From Hysterium pulicare CBS 123377 (taxonomy: Eukaryota; Ascomycota; Dothideomycetes; Hysteriales; Hysteriaceae), in contig AJFK01000385.1 in assembly GCA_000467715.1 (NCBI GenBank), positions 62,001 to 126,000 on the forward strand: DNA of 64,000 nt. Direction: 5' to 3'. A program made the translations under genes and the position numbers. The notes beneath the pieces were generated by a model. The model was not told the DNA's origin, made no database searches, and worked only from the letters and a program-made list of their open reading frames with translations. Shown here piece after piece: positions 33,721 through 46,350 of the stretch (within the stretch, counting starts at the first letter, position 1; every line of letters starts with the position of its first letter).

Positions 33721-36700
33721 TTGATCAAATTGCATTCCGGATGTAAACAAAGCCTGTCTGGAGTCCAGCTAGCTTTCATATTTTCAAGGTTGTTGTGGTT
33801 GTTGAACTTGGTGTTGAGCTTCGGTGTTTGCCCTCCACACTCGCATGCTGAGAAAATTTCCACGCCTCCAGCTGAGTTTGGTAGTCCTTGTTCCGGTCTA
33901 TTGAGACCACGAGCTTAAGCTCCGCATTCTTTGAACAGTTTCACATCATTCAAATAATGGTGCAGGTCTCCCTGTCCAATATCGTAGACATTAGGGTGGC
34001 TTGGGTTGAGGGTGCGGAGGCCATACAGCCAAGCACCGCGCTGCTCAGAGACAGGGATTCAAGCTGACGTTGAGCACCGTGTATTTCATGAGTTATTCAC
34101 ACGTTTTGATTAGCGGCAATAGATACCTGCTGTCTTTTGTAGCTACAATAGGACGTGAAGTAACTTGGAGACAAAACAGCAGCCAGGTCTACGGGCTGCA
34201 CCGGGGTCCCTTCGGCTTTTCCGGCGGTCTACGCAATTTTATTAGGCTGAGAGACTTAAATTCATGTGCTGGTAGGCTACTCGAGCGCTGGCCAGGAACG
34301 GCTATCTTCGAGCTGATATCTTTTTATCAGTTCACTTTGTGTCATGCAGAAAAAATGCCCACTCGAGCGACTACCAAACCTCGAGGTATACTGCACATAC
34401 AGCCTGACATTTAACAGGTGACTATGGATAAGTACTCTCCCTCTTCAACGTGTCTCCTACTGATCTCGCATATACCACAGCTTGGTGTTGCAATCCGACG
34501 CAAGCATTTCGGCAACTCACATTCTAAGGCACTCCTCTTGACTCTACGTTTAGGCCTTGCACTTCCAAGTTCCTTCTAGAGCTCCACGAGACAACACGCT
34601 CCAACGATACATAAAATCAATTTGCTCACGCAACAATCCTGCAAAGTCCAGCACGTACAATCCTCCGTCAGCCCAACTCCGCATCACCTAGACATCTTAT
34701 CAATTGCAGAAAATTTCACAACGTCATACCTTTATGACTTGGAGTCACTTCATGAAGATGAAATGAGGATACTGGAGACATCCAAATGACGGAGACATAA
34801 TCGTGCACGCTACCACCTAAGTTTGTAACCATGCGCTTGAGCGAGAAGACTCTGAAGGGCCTGCTAGTTCTGACACCAGACAATCTCTCCGATCCATTTG
34901 AAGGAATCAAAAATGGAATACACAGATCTGGGAAAGTTTCTACGCATTGTGCGAGCCGTAATCGAGGCAAGCAGGTTGCAATATCCAGGAGGCAAGCTAT
35001 AGCGAAACACCGGCTCTTCACGCTCAAGCTTCATACTGACTGTCCTCTTGACAGAGATGAGAGTTGGCTTCTGGAAAGGCTCCAGATTCCTAGCCGCGGA
35101 ATATTGGGTCCAGACGAATGTAGAAAACCATTGAGCAGGACAGTCTAGCTACCGTCGATTCCGCCTTGACATGTACATAACAGCGGCTGGATAGACCCTT
35201 ATCCTACCTCACAACTCGAGCGACAATCTACGAATGGAAATATTGGAATGAATATTTCAGGAGAAACAGCACCTCCTTAGCAGCTTTTAATTGATCCTCT
35301 AAGGTCCAGCACACCATATGATCACGGATGGATTGCAGGAGAGGTAGGAGCATCTGAGGACCACGAAAACATGTCGGAAATAATTGGAGTCGGCGACAGT
35401 GTAGGGATGAGGATGTGTTTTGGCTCAGAACCACGCAGTATAAGGAATGGCGTATACAGGTAAGCTCCATCCACCCTGGTACCTATTTCTTCAACTCTTA
35501 CAATCTATATCCTGTCATGGTGTGCAAGACCAAGGAATTGCAAAGGCAAAGAAGTAATCCCATTTTTACTCCTTGACATTGACGGGAGAACGTGCCAGGC
35601 CTCCAGCAAAGTACAATTGACTACGTACAGACGACAGTAACCACAGCGAGATACGAGTATACGAAAGCGCGACTAAAGTCAGTCAAAACCTACACCACAC
35701 ACCAAATCCCCGATCACGATCAACTCCAAGCTGGCAGAAGCCACGAGATATACAAGATTACCTCCGGTCACCGAAGCATCGTCATCATTATCAAGCTCTA
35801 GAAGCAAGCCTAAAGAGGGTGCTTAACATTCGATCGATGTGAAATGAGAACCGAGCTTGAAGGGCAGGCAAATCGAGCCGCCTTTCAAATAAGAGCTACC
35901 AAGGCTTCACAACGCCACCTAGAGAGTGCTGGAACTCGAATACTGTATAGATAACAAATACTGCTCAAGGTTTTGCGCCCGTGAACCATTCAAACCACTA
36001 CAATTCTTCAGAGCTGAAAAGTACACCCTTTAACCTCCTCGTCGTCTAGACTCTTGGAGAAAGGGAGCATACAAGCTCTCAAGATATTAACTTCAACTGA
36101 CTAGTTTGAAGAAGTATAGTTCCCTTATCCCGCACACTAGCCACACTTCCCGTTCATCTTCCGACCCTCTCCTCGTGTCTCCTTACTCCACCCAACCATT
36201 CGAGCTTCGTCTCAGCTGCAAAATCCAGTTCACCACCTCAAGAACTATTACCTACTACCGGCAGCAGTACGCTCTCTTTTCTACCCAGTTACCAAATAAT
36301 ATAACCCGCCAATCCTTCGAGAGCCACCGGTCCCCTTTCAGAAAGACCATGAGAGGCCTCTGAACCTTCGGCATCAAAGTCAGGATCAGGTTAAGGATTT
36401 AGATAGGATTTAGATAAGGAGTGATATGCAGCCGAAGCATGAGACCTCGCCGCGGTATTCTTTAATGAGGCTTGGCATGAATGCCCCCATCTCTCGTCAT
36501 AACTCGAGGACATCATTGGCGGTCACAAAGCAGTCGCTGCTGAAGGAAAACATACAATAGGTGGAGAGAGTGAAATAGGCGTAAAGGAACACGGCACGAA
36601 GCCTGGGGAAGGAGGCTGAAGCAATGGAGATGGAGAAATCGATGTCTTGGTTGGGTCCGCATCTCTTCAATACGAAAGAAAGAAAGACCAACTCTATCGA

Positions 36701-38400
36701 TGGACCAACTCCTCCTAGCTATTTGCTCGAACGTTAGATTTTACCGCACAATGGGCCTATTTTCGGCTGCCCCAACGCTAACGGAGCCTTCAGACTCATA
36801 AAAGATTCAATTTCATAGTATGACAACGACCAGCTACAACATCTTACAATGGCTAGTGGTATGAAGTCACATTATCTTGGTCAGCCACCACTTATCCGGA
36901 ACTTTGTGAGGCTGAGGAATCCATCCAACCCTTTTTCAGAACGATGTGGGCTGGCTTGACACAGCAATGAAACGTTAATTTTGGAAGTCAAGATCTAGAG
37001 AGCCGTAGGTCTATCTCTGGGCAGGCATGACACACGCTTTTTAACTCATCGCATGCTTCGTCGCAGAGATAATATTTGACACACTTGCAGGAGACTCGAT
37101 CGCAACAACTGATTTTCAGAAAGAGGCATAAAGAAGAACTACCTGTACACCCCAAATACGGATTGTGCGATATTAATTACACGCTTAAGTAACAGCCACC
37201 CATACTTTCAGTCCATCTTGAGCACCTCCGCACTGACTCTACCAAGGACGTACACCCTACGTTTCCTCAGTGACCTCCCTGTTTCCGATACATTACATTT
37301 CCATCACTACCTCCCCACCTCCAACGCCTCCTTGCTATTCAACAGGAACACCCAGCCAGCAAGCAATTCTCACCGTCCTAGCCAATTACTGAATCCTCTA
37401 CGAGACCCAACCCTTCGCTTATCCTTCAACCCTCTCTACCCCTTCGACTTCGCCGCCACAAAATCTCCATACCCGGGGTTCAGGTTCTATCTTATCAGAA
37501 AAGCTGTCTTAACCTGCTCCGAGTTATGCCTTCAGTGGGTCCGAATCTCACATAAAGCTTCTCAATCCCCTAGCTCTTTCACCCACGGTTTCCGCAACCG
37601 CAGTCTCTACTATCCAAAGCAACACCTCTGGAAATCAAGGATCCCAGCATACTAAACTCGTCATGTCGCAGGACGGTACAAGACTGAACCCGCCTCCACT
37701 GCTCCTGCTCTTGCATAATAGGCTCTGCACCTCCGACTCCTCCCTTTAGATCACAACACAAGGCCACCGTTGCAAGTCAAATCGAGGATATACATACACT
37801 AGTTATTGGTAAGGAAGATGAAGGAATTCAAACGGCTAGGCTCGTTGAGGTGGAGATGATGGGGTTCCTTTCGCAGGATATCCTGGATTGAGGGAGGTAG
37901 GGAGGGAGGGGGAGAGATCGAAGTAGGGCGGTACAGTCAGAAATACTGTAGGGACTAGAATGGGCGAAGGACTAAGATGGTCCGGTGGGGCATAGGAGGG
38001 ACTAAGAGCAGAATTCTGGAAAAGTGACATGTCATATCACTTTTCTTCGTTAAATCGTATAACTATCATATGACTCGAAATATATCATTCGCAAAAAAAC
38101 GCACATTTGAGTTTTGAAACATAATGAAAGTCCTTTGCTTTTTGACCAATTTGTCGACAGTTGAAAATGAGATCCTCAGCATTTCCCCCCCAACTATGAA
38201 TGGAGCCTTTGCAATATACCCGGTCTATTTTCCAAATACCCAAAATGTCTCGTGCACTTTTCCACAATCCTAGATATCCCCCTCATTGTACTCAAAATCT
38301 CCAAGAGTACATTCGGTGCCTCCTTCAGCGTAAAGTCTCTCCGCTCTCCGGGGTCCAATGGGATAGATTTGAGAGGACGAGAGAAGCTCCGAAATAGCCT
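33721..38400. other. Long gene-poor stretch
   Basis: The longest frame is 145 codons (37218-37655, plus), Ser/Pro/Leu-rich, without an ATG at its start and not recognised. Other frames are under 115 codons. Nothing else is supported. Confidence 0.4.
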
Positions 38401-38459
38401 GTAGACTGCTGTTGTTTGAGGGTGTACATAATGGAGGGTATTCGCCCTCAAGGCATCTG

Positions 38460-38820
38460 GAAGACGCTCTTAAGGACGGGAACTGGATTTATAGACGGGA
38501 ACAAAGCTCAATTGCTTTCGGTAGAGCGACGAGAAAGAATTGGAGGGTTGGAAGACGAGGGCGTGCGTTGTTGAGATCGTGGACTAGGTGGTTCGTACCT
38601 CTAGTAATTAGTTAGTAGAATCTACACCAATTAGGGTATATATACTCTCTTCTTTCTTAGCCTTTCGTTAAATGGAGGAAGGGGAAGTATCTATTTTCTG
38701 CCTCTAGGCAAGAATAGAGGTATAGACTTGGGGACTATGGATAGAGCTCTCGCGGACGCGAACTGGATTTCCTCAGTGGAGCAAAGGCCTAATGCATGCG
38801 GGATAGCGATGGGACCTGTC
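38460..38820. repeat. Diverged tandem duplication, offset about 280 bp
   Basis: The stretch beginning GACGGGAACTGGATTT near 38474 recurs near 38754 as GACGCGAACTGGATTT, and both continue with GGA-CAAAG, then AATGC or ATTGC, then GG-TAG-GCGA. The flanks also look alike, so this is an old duplication of a noncoding unit. Confidence 0.6.
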
Positions 38821-39040
38821 TAGAGAGGTGGAAGTGGATCCAGATGGTTAGAGCCTGCAACTATTTAGTTGAGGGGTCCAGGAAATGGAACAGGATTTAA
38901 TATGCGAGCGGAGGCAAGCTGCAAGCCGTAGATACCACGAGAACAAAGTCGAACAAGAGGTATTGACATAGGGAATTCAACAATGACTTTTAATCTGTTT
39001 ACCAGCTAGACTACATACCAACATCCTTCCATTGCCCTAC

Positions 39041-41254
39041 TCAAAGAGTAGCACGCCCAACACCCTTCCCAAACCCTCCTCCCCTGGCTCCCCTACCCCC
39101 ACCGCGTCCCCTATCATCGCGATGAAACTTGGCCCTAGCATTAGCGCCCTCAGGCGACCTGCTAGCCTTGCGTCGCCTGCCCCGATTGGACTTATTGCCA
39201 GCCCAAGTGATCCTATCTTCCAACGAGAGAGAATCCTGATGGGGACGATGTAACTCTCGACCGCGACGGGAGGTAGAGGCATTGCGATTGGAGTTCATGC
39301 CTCCACGGGAGGGATCCGTGGACCCTCGTACCGTGCCAAAGCCACCACGAGGGATGGCCGAACTGCCTCTGCCGCGGATTTGAGTGCCACGAGCAGGCGT
39401 ATCATCGCCCTCAGTCCCCGAATCAAGATCAGCATGACTGAGCGGATTCCTCGACTCAGTCGCAGGGAACCGCGCTCGATCCTCCAGCGTCCTCCCCTCA
39501 TCCACTCGAGCAGGGGTATATCTATCCGCGATCAACTCCCGAACTGGAGTATCGCGTCGACGCTGCCCAGCCCCTTGCATATCGCGAATCTGACCTCGAA
39601 GCTCTTCGTTGTGCCTGCCCAGCGTGACCAAAACCGTCTGCATAGCCTCAACCTCACGATGCAGCTCCTCGATCTTGCGAGCAGCTTGCTCGGCTTTATC
39701 GAGTGTCTGGCGATTAGCGGCATGTTCGGCTTCGAGCTGGCCGAGAGCTTGACGGTGGCGGTGGCGCTGCGTTTCGACGTCTTGGGCTGCGGTTGCGAGA
39801 CGGTCGCGCATCTCGACGATCTCGTCTTCGCGGGCGTGATAGCCTTGGACTGCGGTGTTGGCGGTTTGGCTTGCGTCTGTGATGTTGGAGCGGAGGAAGG
39901 TGATTTCGTCGTCCTTTACGATGCAGTTTTGACAGGGAGGCGGAGGGATTGAGGGTGTTGTTGGGGTTTTCCCGAACCGCAGATTTGGGTTGGCGAGAGA
40001 TTCCATAGTTGAGACTGGAGCTGGTTTGATGGGATCGACTTTCTTGGGTTGTGCACCTCCGTCTGTTTGAGCTTGTTCATGGCTGTTTACGGTGGACGTT
40101 GGTGGTTTGGGAGGGTGTGAGGTTGGACGTGTTGGAGTAGCTGGACCTTGGGGCGTCTGTTCATTCGCCTTGACTTCTTTGCTTGTCCTAGCTTCTGTAG
40201 TCATCTTGGCTTGATCAGTCTTCTCGACTTCTCCAGACTTGTCAATCTCCTCGGTGCTATTGACGACTTCAGACTCCTTGACCGTACCTCCACTCGCAGG
40301 TAGCTGTCCAACTAGCTGACTAGTGGCCCTAAGTGCAGCAAGCCGTGCATGCAGCCTTGCATTGATAGCCTGAGCCTTCGTATTCGGAGATATTTCTTCC
40401 GGCGTCTTCGTCGAAGCTTCTTTCATCTTCTCAGTCGATGGGTTATTTTTCTCCGTCGCCGCAACCGTATTCGCAGCAGAGTTCTGGACACGAGGCGTGT
40501 TCATAGATGACTTGGCGCTCTTGATAGTAGTCACTGCACTTTGAGAGGGTGTGGCTGTGCCGAACTTGTGACCGTTGAATGGAGCGTGCCATTCCTGTGT
40601 ACCGACAAGAGGACGCCCACTCAGATGAGAAGGCATGACGACCGAGGGAGCAGCTACCATCCAAGCTGGTGGTGGTGGATGCTGTAAACGTGGAGTCGGC
40701 GGATGCTGAAATAGAGTAAGTGACGAAGTAGCGTCTAGCTCAGTGATAATCTCCACATCACTGTCTTCATCCGAGATATCCATATCACTTCCTTCATCCT
40801 CATCCTCCTGTGACCGTTCAACCTGATCATCAGCACGGAAGGACGCCGGACCAGAAAAATAAGTCGACACAGAAGCCTCCTCCTCAGATCCTTCAGGCCC
40901 CTCAGAGGACTCCGCAGTGACCAAACCATCAGTCCTGGAATTGACACCCCTCAGCATCTCTCCCGCCAAACCACCCAGCTCGTCAGTATTCGCGTGCTGT
41001 ATATCATGCAATAACTGCCCTACTGTATGATCAGGCGGAGTAACAGCATTCTCGCCACCACTGGCCTCTTCACCGCCCTCCACGCGAGCAGTTGAAGAGT
41101 CACCGCTACCGTGGCGAGCATTAACGAGCGTCAATCCTGGAATACGTGGCGTATGGTTGGTGCCATTACCCGGAGAAGGTGTCTCTGCATCGGGATTATG
41201 CACCATGGTCAAGTCTTTGATGACGGGTTTGTTGGGGAACATGTTCCGCTGCAT
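39041..41254 (-). CDS. Hypothetical coiled-coil protein with RGG-rich C-terminus
   Basis: A single open frame of 737 codons from ATG 41254 (the frame is open to 41416; an ATG at 41206 is also possible). The order along the chain is: a disordered Ser/Thr/Pro N-terminal half with an acidic patch (EDEDEGSDMDISDEDSD), a short CQNC motif near residue 470, a coiled coil of about 130 residues rich in Glu, Arg and Ala, then a basic tail with RGRGSS, RRGR and GRGGGRGARGGG boxes. RGG boxes usually bind RNA or are arginine-methylated. An RNA-binding or granule role is inference only. It lies just 3' of BBC1 on the same strand. Family not recognised. Confidence 0.75.
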   Translation of the reverse strand: MQRNMFPNKPVIKDLTMVHNPDAETPSPGNGTNHTPRIPGLTLVNARHGSGDSSTARVEGGEEASGGENAVTPPDHTVGQLLHDIQHANTDELGGLAGEMLRGVNSRTDGLVTAESSEGPEGSEEEASVSTYFSGPASFRADDQVERSQEDEDEGSDMDISDEDSDVEIITELDATSSLTLFQHPPTPRLQHPPPPAWMVAAPSVVMPSHLSGRPLVGTQEWHAPFNGHKFGTATPSQSAVTTIKSAKSSMNTPRVQNSAANTVAATEKNNPSTEKMKEASTKTPEEISPNTKAQAINARLHARLAALRATSQLVGQLPASGGTVKESEVVNSTEEIDKSGEVEKTDQAKMTTEARTSKEVKANEQTPQGPATPTRPTSHPPKPPTSTVNSHEQAQTDGGAQPKKVDPIKPAPVSTMESLANPNLRFGKTPTTPSIPPPPCQNCIVKDDEITFLRSNITDASQTANTAVQGYHAREDEIVEMRDRLATAAQDVETQRHRHRQALGQLEAEHAANRQTLDKAEQAARKIEELHREVEAMQTVLVTLGRHNEELRGQIRDMQGAGQRRRDTPVRELIADRYTPARVDEGRTLEDRARFPATESRNPLSHADLDSGTEGDDTPARGTQIRGRGSSAIPRGGFGTVRGSTDPSRGGMNSNRNASTSRRGRELHRPHQDSLSLEDRITWAGNKSNRGRRRKASRSPEGANARAKFHRDDRGRGGGRGARGGGFGKGVGRATL

Positions 41255-41779
41255 GGTGCGGAGGGTAAGTTGGCCTGTATTCGGGTAGGTTAGAAATCTG
41301 GATTGGAGATTGGATGAAGAAGGAGATGCGCTGAATCGGTGGTGGAGAAAAGCAGGGAAGAGGAGGCGTGAGGTTTTTGTAAAATTGGACTGGGGCCAAG
41401 GAGTGATTTTACGCACTGACCCGTTCGTGATATAGTCAGGTTAGCGAGAGCCAGTGTCTGGTAAATATAACGTGTGAATATAAAAAGTGTGGTAGAGCAC
41501 TGGAATGAAACGAGACGAGTCACGAAAAATTGAAGTCGCCAGTAATATAGAGACTGTATGCAGAGATGATAAGATGTAGATTGAATTCGTTCCATTTACA
41601 ACTCGAGATAAGAATGAAGGAAATTTGAGTAGGAGCTCAAAGAATGCCATCTACGACGAATACCTACAGCCGTCAAGATCGCACTACACGCCAACGATTC
41701 ATGCACTGCTTCGTCCATCACGGTAAGTCTAACAGCTCACTCCTGACCAAACTCACAAACAACTTCCGCGGGTCACTTC

Positions 41780-44700
41780 TCAATTACCACCACCCCAACC
41801 AACCCACTCCCTCCCCATAACTCTCCAAACTCTCACCTCACCACTCCTTAAGTCTTCCATCTTAAAACTCCCAACCTTAACCTTCTTGCTTTCTCTGCCT
41901 TGCTCCCAAGCCCGGACCTTCTTCTTCGTCCCATCCCAATCAACTACAACACCGACATGATCCGGTTTTCCGACATCAATCGCATACTTGGCATGCATGG
42001 CGCCATGCTTGCCCTGGAACTTGGCATTTCGGAAACTGATAATGTCGCCGGCGCGGATCTCGTCGTATTGTTGTGTGGACGCATTGGCGAGGTTGGCGTA
42101 GACGAGGGCGCCGAAGGATCGCGTCGAGATGGGTTTAAGAGCTGTAGTGTACGGGCGAAGAAGTTCTTGGATAAGAGCTTGTGGCGAGCCATCGCCCACG
42201 ACAGTGTTTTGCTTGCCATCAATATCCTTAGCAATGCGAAGTCCAAAGCTCTCGTGGGCGGCTTCAAGCTGGTCTTGACGGAGACGGTTTGGTGGTGGCT
42301 CGTGACGCTGTTGAAGCTGCACGTCGGAGACATTGTGGGTATCGAAAGCCGCGGTGATGATAGTTTGAGAGTAATCCAAGTATAGAACGTATATCACCTT
42401 TTCTATCGAACTGCCATCCCGTGACTCGTCTAGTTCAGTGAGGACGTCTTTTCGAGATTGCAATGAGGGTGGGAGCATGTTAGGTTGGGTCCACCAATGC
42501 GAAGAAGTGCCCAAGTCAACATCGCTGGCAATACAGTCAGAGACAGATGGGCGCGGCTGATCCGTGGAAGGACGAGATTGCTGTGCGATCCGATTCACAT
42601 CTAGCGACTTTCGAGGAGTAGGTCGAGGAGTAGAAGTTGGTTCCGATGGTGGAGGCGGAGGTACTGGTCTATCGTGCGATGGAGGTGGTGGTACAGGCCT
42701 TTCATGGGGCGGAGGTGGCGGGGCTTGTCTATCCTGCGGAGGTGGTGGAGGTCGTTGTTGATGCGGAGGAGCTTGAGGCGGCGGAGGTGGAGGTCTATCG
42801 TGAGATTTTCGTGGAGGCGGACTTGCATACAACTCATCTTCTTCTGATGACTCAGCAGCTTCTTGTTGTGGAATTTGGGGAGGCATTGGCGGTGGCGGCC
42901 TATTTTGAGGCGGAGGAGGAGCAGCTTGATGTTGGGGTGGAGGTGGAACAGCCCGGGATGAAGTACCAATATAACGGTAAGGATCATAGTCGTCGTCGTC
43001 TTCGGGAATATCGCGAGTTGGTGGAATTGGAGGAGGCGCATTCCTGGGAGCATCCATGGACTTTCTGCTATTTGGTGGCTGCTGAGGCGGAGGCGGAGGT
43101 ACAGCACGAGGAGCAGCGGACGGCGGAAGAGGAGGCGGACCTGTCGAAATTGGAGACCGAACTGGAGGCGTGTCATCAGCTATTGTGCTATCATCCTGAC
43201 TTGATTCTCTAGCATGTGCTTTTAATGCATCCTTGTGCGTTGCTCCAGGTGCAATGTCTGTGTCATAGTCGCCTTCGTATTCGGTCTCTTCCTCACTGCG
43301 ATCCCCAGTTGTGGGCCGTCTCGGAATACTTTCCATAGTATGCTGACGAGAGGGAGGGGCGCCAGTTGGCGGAGGGGGAGGAGGTGGTCGAGACTGTGTT
43401 GGTGACATTGTCGGACTAGCCAAGGGAATTGGTGGAACCCTTCTCTCCGGCAGGGTGCCAGCTGAGTCTTGCGACATTTCATCAGAAGCCAGATAAGAGC
43501 TCCGCTTAGATGAAGGTCGATTTGGAATCCGCGGGGAAGTAGGTGGAGGTGGCTCACGCATAGGAAGTTCACTTGTACTGCCAGTCATTTCATCGCCAGA
43601 CTCTGAGCCCGGACTTGGAGATCGGATTGCAGCAGGGTGCGGCGCGGGCCGAGCTAAGCGATCGTTAGTCATAACACTTTAAGGGATAACGACGGAGTTT
43701 GCATACAAGCCGATGGAACTGGAGGTGGTGCAGCTCGTTCCGTAGGCGACATTGGAGGAGGCACGGCTCGTTCTAGGGTTACTCAGCAACGACTTTATGA
43801 GGTGGGGAACGGAAAGGTAATCTTGTTGTATGCTTCGTAAACCTACTCGTAACCCAAACAGTCATCACGTACTCGGAGGTTCCGTCATAGGCCACACAAG
43901 TCCTTGAGACGGAAGTTCCAGAGGGCGCAGACTGATGGATTGCAAGATTGTCGCGAAACAAAATATCAAGCGGTTTTCGGGGAATGATGAACTTACGTTG
44001 GGTTGGCGGCGGTGGAGGGGCACCACGCTCTCCTGTTTGTGTCCTCTGTAGTCGCTGTGGTCTGACATCCTCAACGTCGGGAACCTCATCCGCCGCACGT
44101 TCATTGGTGATGGAATAAGATTCATTGTCTTCTTTCTCGACAGCCAGAGGTGTATCTTCTGGATCCGGACTCCTGACTGTTGACATTCCAGGAACGGGTA
44201 TCATTGGCACTCGCGGAGCAGGGCTAGCATAGCCTTCAGATTCCCCCGTGGTCTTCTTTTCGGGCACAGGCTGCTTTTTCTTTGGTGGTAGACCACCCAT
44301 CGGCAAGCCGCCGCCAAACATGCCTGCCATGCCCATACCACCGCTCATCTTAGCCATGCGCTCCCGGAGTTCTAATCGGCGTCTCGTCTCTGCATCCATC
44401 TCATCCTCTTCATCTTCCTCCTGCTCCTCTTCGGCACCCTCCTCATCTCCAACATCAGGCTCTTTCGCAGGAGCAGCTGGAGCTCTGTCCATAGAGACCC
44501 TAGGTCTTGGCCGAACTTCGTCCTCTTCGACACTGGTTGATGCTCCTTCGGCATCTTCCGTCTCGCCTGCTCCCGATTGATCTGCATCATTGGCGTCACT
44601 GAAAGGCTCCCGATTGTGAGGCATGATATCGGGAGACTTCATGCCATGAGAAGATCGTGGTGGTCGAATTTCGCGTGGCGCATCTACCGAAGTTCGCTCT

Positions 44701-45701
44701 GCTGTGTCTCCACTTTGTACTCTGTCAAGCTCTGCGCCTTCGGCTTCTGCGACTGGTCTGTTCTCGTGGGATTCGGTACGTTTCTTCATTGGTGGTTTCT
44801 TCGGCTTCTCTTTATGCGTGGCCGCCGCTCGTTGGGCTTGCTCCATCTGCTGCTTTTGAAGCAATGCAATGCGCTCTTTGAGGCTGGTTGGTTTTGGTTG
44901 TTCCTCGCCTTCCTCGGTAGGCGCAGCAACGGATGCGCCCGCCAAACCAGCCTTCTCTGCATTATCTTGATCTTGTGCATTTCGCTCCGCAATTTCAGGG
45001 TCCTCCTCGCGCCGGTAAGATTTTACCTGCGGAGCTTCACGTGGAGGCGGAACATATGCATTGCGACTCGGAGGAGGGGCTACGAACGGCTTCTTAATGA
45101 AAGTGCTCGGCGGCCCACCGCCAGGCTTAAATGGAGCAATTGGAGCTGCTGCGGGCTGGTTGAAAGCAGCGATGCGGTCCCGGAAAGAACTTGGCTTTGC
45201 AACCACAGGCGGCGGCGACTTGGTAGCGGGGGCAGCCGGTGCAGGCTTCGGTGCCGGAGGAGGCTTCTGCGGCACTTCAGAAAATCTGGCACTGGTTGCT
45301 GATGGAGGAGATGTTGGCGAGACCTGGGATTTAGCCGCAGCGGGTATCTCTACCGGGGGAGCTGCGGGCTTTGGGGTTTCGGCTTCTTCATGCACAGCAG
45401 GAGCGGCTTCCTGCTGGGGGATCTCTGGTGTGGGGGGCTCAGGCTGAGGAGCAGGTGTCTCCAAAGGCTTGTGTCGGGAAGCCCTATTTGGCCGCGGTGG
45501 AGGCTCCGGCTCATACTTTTCGACGAAATTCCTGGGGAACAAGCCCTCTTGCTTGGCCCCACTGTCATCAGTATATTCGCCCACATACCAATCCGCATCT
45601 TCCTCCTCTGTGACTGTTATAATTTGGCCCAAGGGGAAGCTGAGATCATCCTCATGCGGCGAGGAGTAATCGTAGACGGCCTTGACCTTGAAGTTAGGCA
45701 T
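41780..45701 (-). CDS. BBC1: SH3-domain protein BBC1/MTI1 (myosin-I tail-interacting, actin patch)
   Basis: Yeast Bbc1 (Mti1) binds type-I myosin tails and Las17 at cortical actin patches and restrains Arp2/3-driven actin assembly during endocytosis. Exons 45701-43997, 43772-43707 and 43653-41780, with introns of 224 and 53 nt in correct phase, give 1214 residues, the usual size. An SH3 domain lies at residues 4-62 (VKAVYDYSSPHEDDLSF, ADWYVGEY, GLFPRNFVEKY). Then come long disordered proline-rich parts with many PPPPPP ligand sites, an acidic patch, and the conserved C-terminal domain (LDYSQTIITAAFD, RHEPPPNRLRQDQLE, GALVYANLANAS, KPDHVGVVVDWDGTKKKVR, WRVMGREWVGWG). It shares its upstream region with RTR1. 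Intact; the intron-1 length is unusual but the join keeps the proline run. Confidence 0.93.
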
Positions 45702-46350
45702 GGCGTGGAAGGATCGTGCAGAAGAGGGAAGAAGGCCTGCTGCACAATCTCCCAGCTGGAGGATGTTGAATAAGCCAGTGAATGTAAGGTAGCCGACTCT
45801 CTTAAGTGGTGTTTTGTAGGAAGCGGATGGTGATGGATGGAATTACGTATATCTGCAGGATCGAGCCCAGGATCAGCAAGAAGCTCGGCAGAGGGCGGAG
45901 GGAGCTGTTGGACAGTACCTAGGTCAAACAAATCGCCATGCAGCACGAAAAATGAGGTCAGCGATCACCGGTGGTGAATGTGATGGTGTTTTGCTTGAGG
46001 GAGTCTTTGGAGGTGGTAAGTAGCAGAGTGGGCGGATCCACAACGCAACCTCTGCCATGCCGAAACGAAACGAGGCGGGGGTGGAAAGCTCCGAGCTTCG
46101 CCCATCTTCACATTCACCACCTCCACCCAAAACTATGCTACCAAGCTGGTCTCGGTCTCATGGTATCTAGAATAAAGTTTGGTACCATTTTCCTAAAAGC
46201 GTCCCCTAGAGGATAACACCAAGCGCTCTCAGGTTCATCTAGGAACAAAGCTTCAGGACGCTCCGCGCAGGCGAAATCGTCTCTGTTACAAGGGGTAATT
46301 ACCCTACACTGGCGAAGCTACCCTAGGACACCACTTTACCTGCACTCACG
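45702..46350. promoter_or_regulatory. Shared divergent promoter region of BBC1 and RTR1
   Basis: About 650 bases between the opposed start codons. A/T content is not remarkable and no clear TATA box was seen, as expected for housekeeping genes. Confidence 0.5.

Noticed and set aside
37218-37655. 145-codon plus-strand frame
   Set aside because: No ATG at the start, Ser/Pro/Leu-biased, unrecognised, no splice or promoter context.
42601-43212. 191-codon frames on both strands
   Set aside because: Shadows of the proline-rich exon 3 of BBC1 (CCN/GGN runs stay open in other frames).
44577-45302. 241-codon plus-strand frame
   Set aside because: Antisense to exon 1 of BBC1, with low-quality composition.
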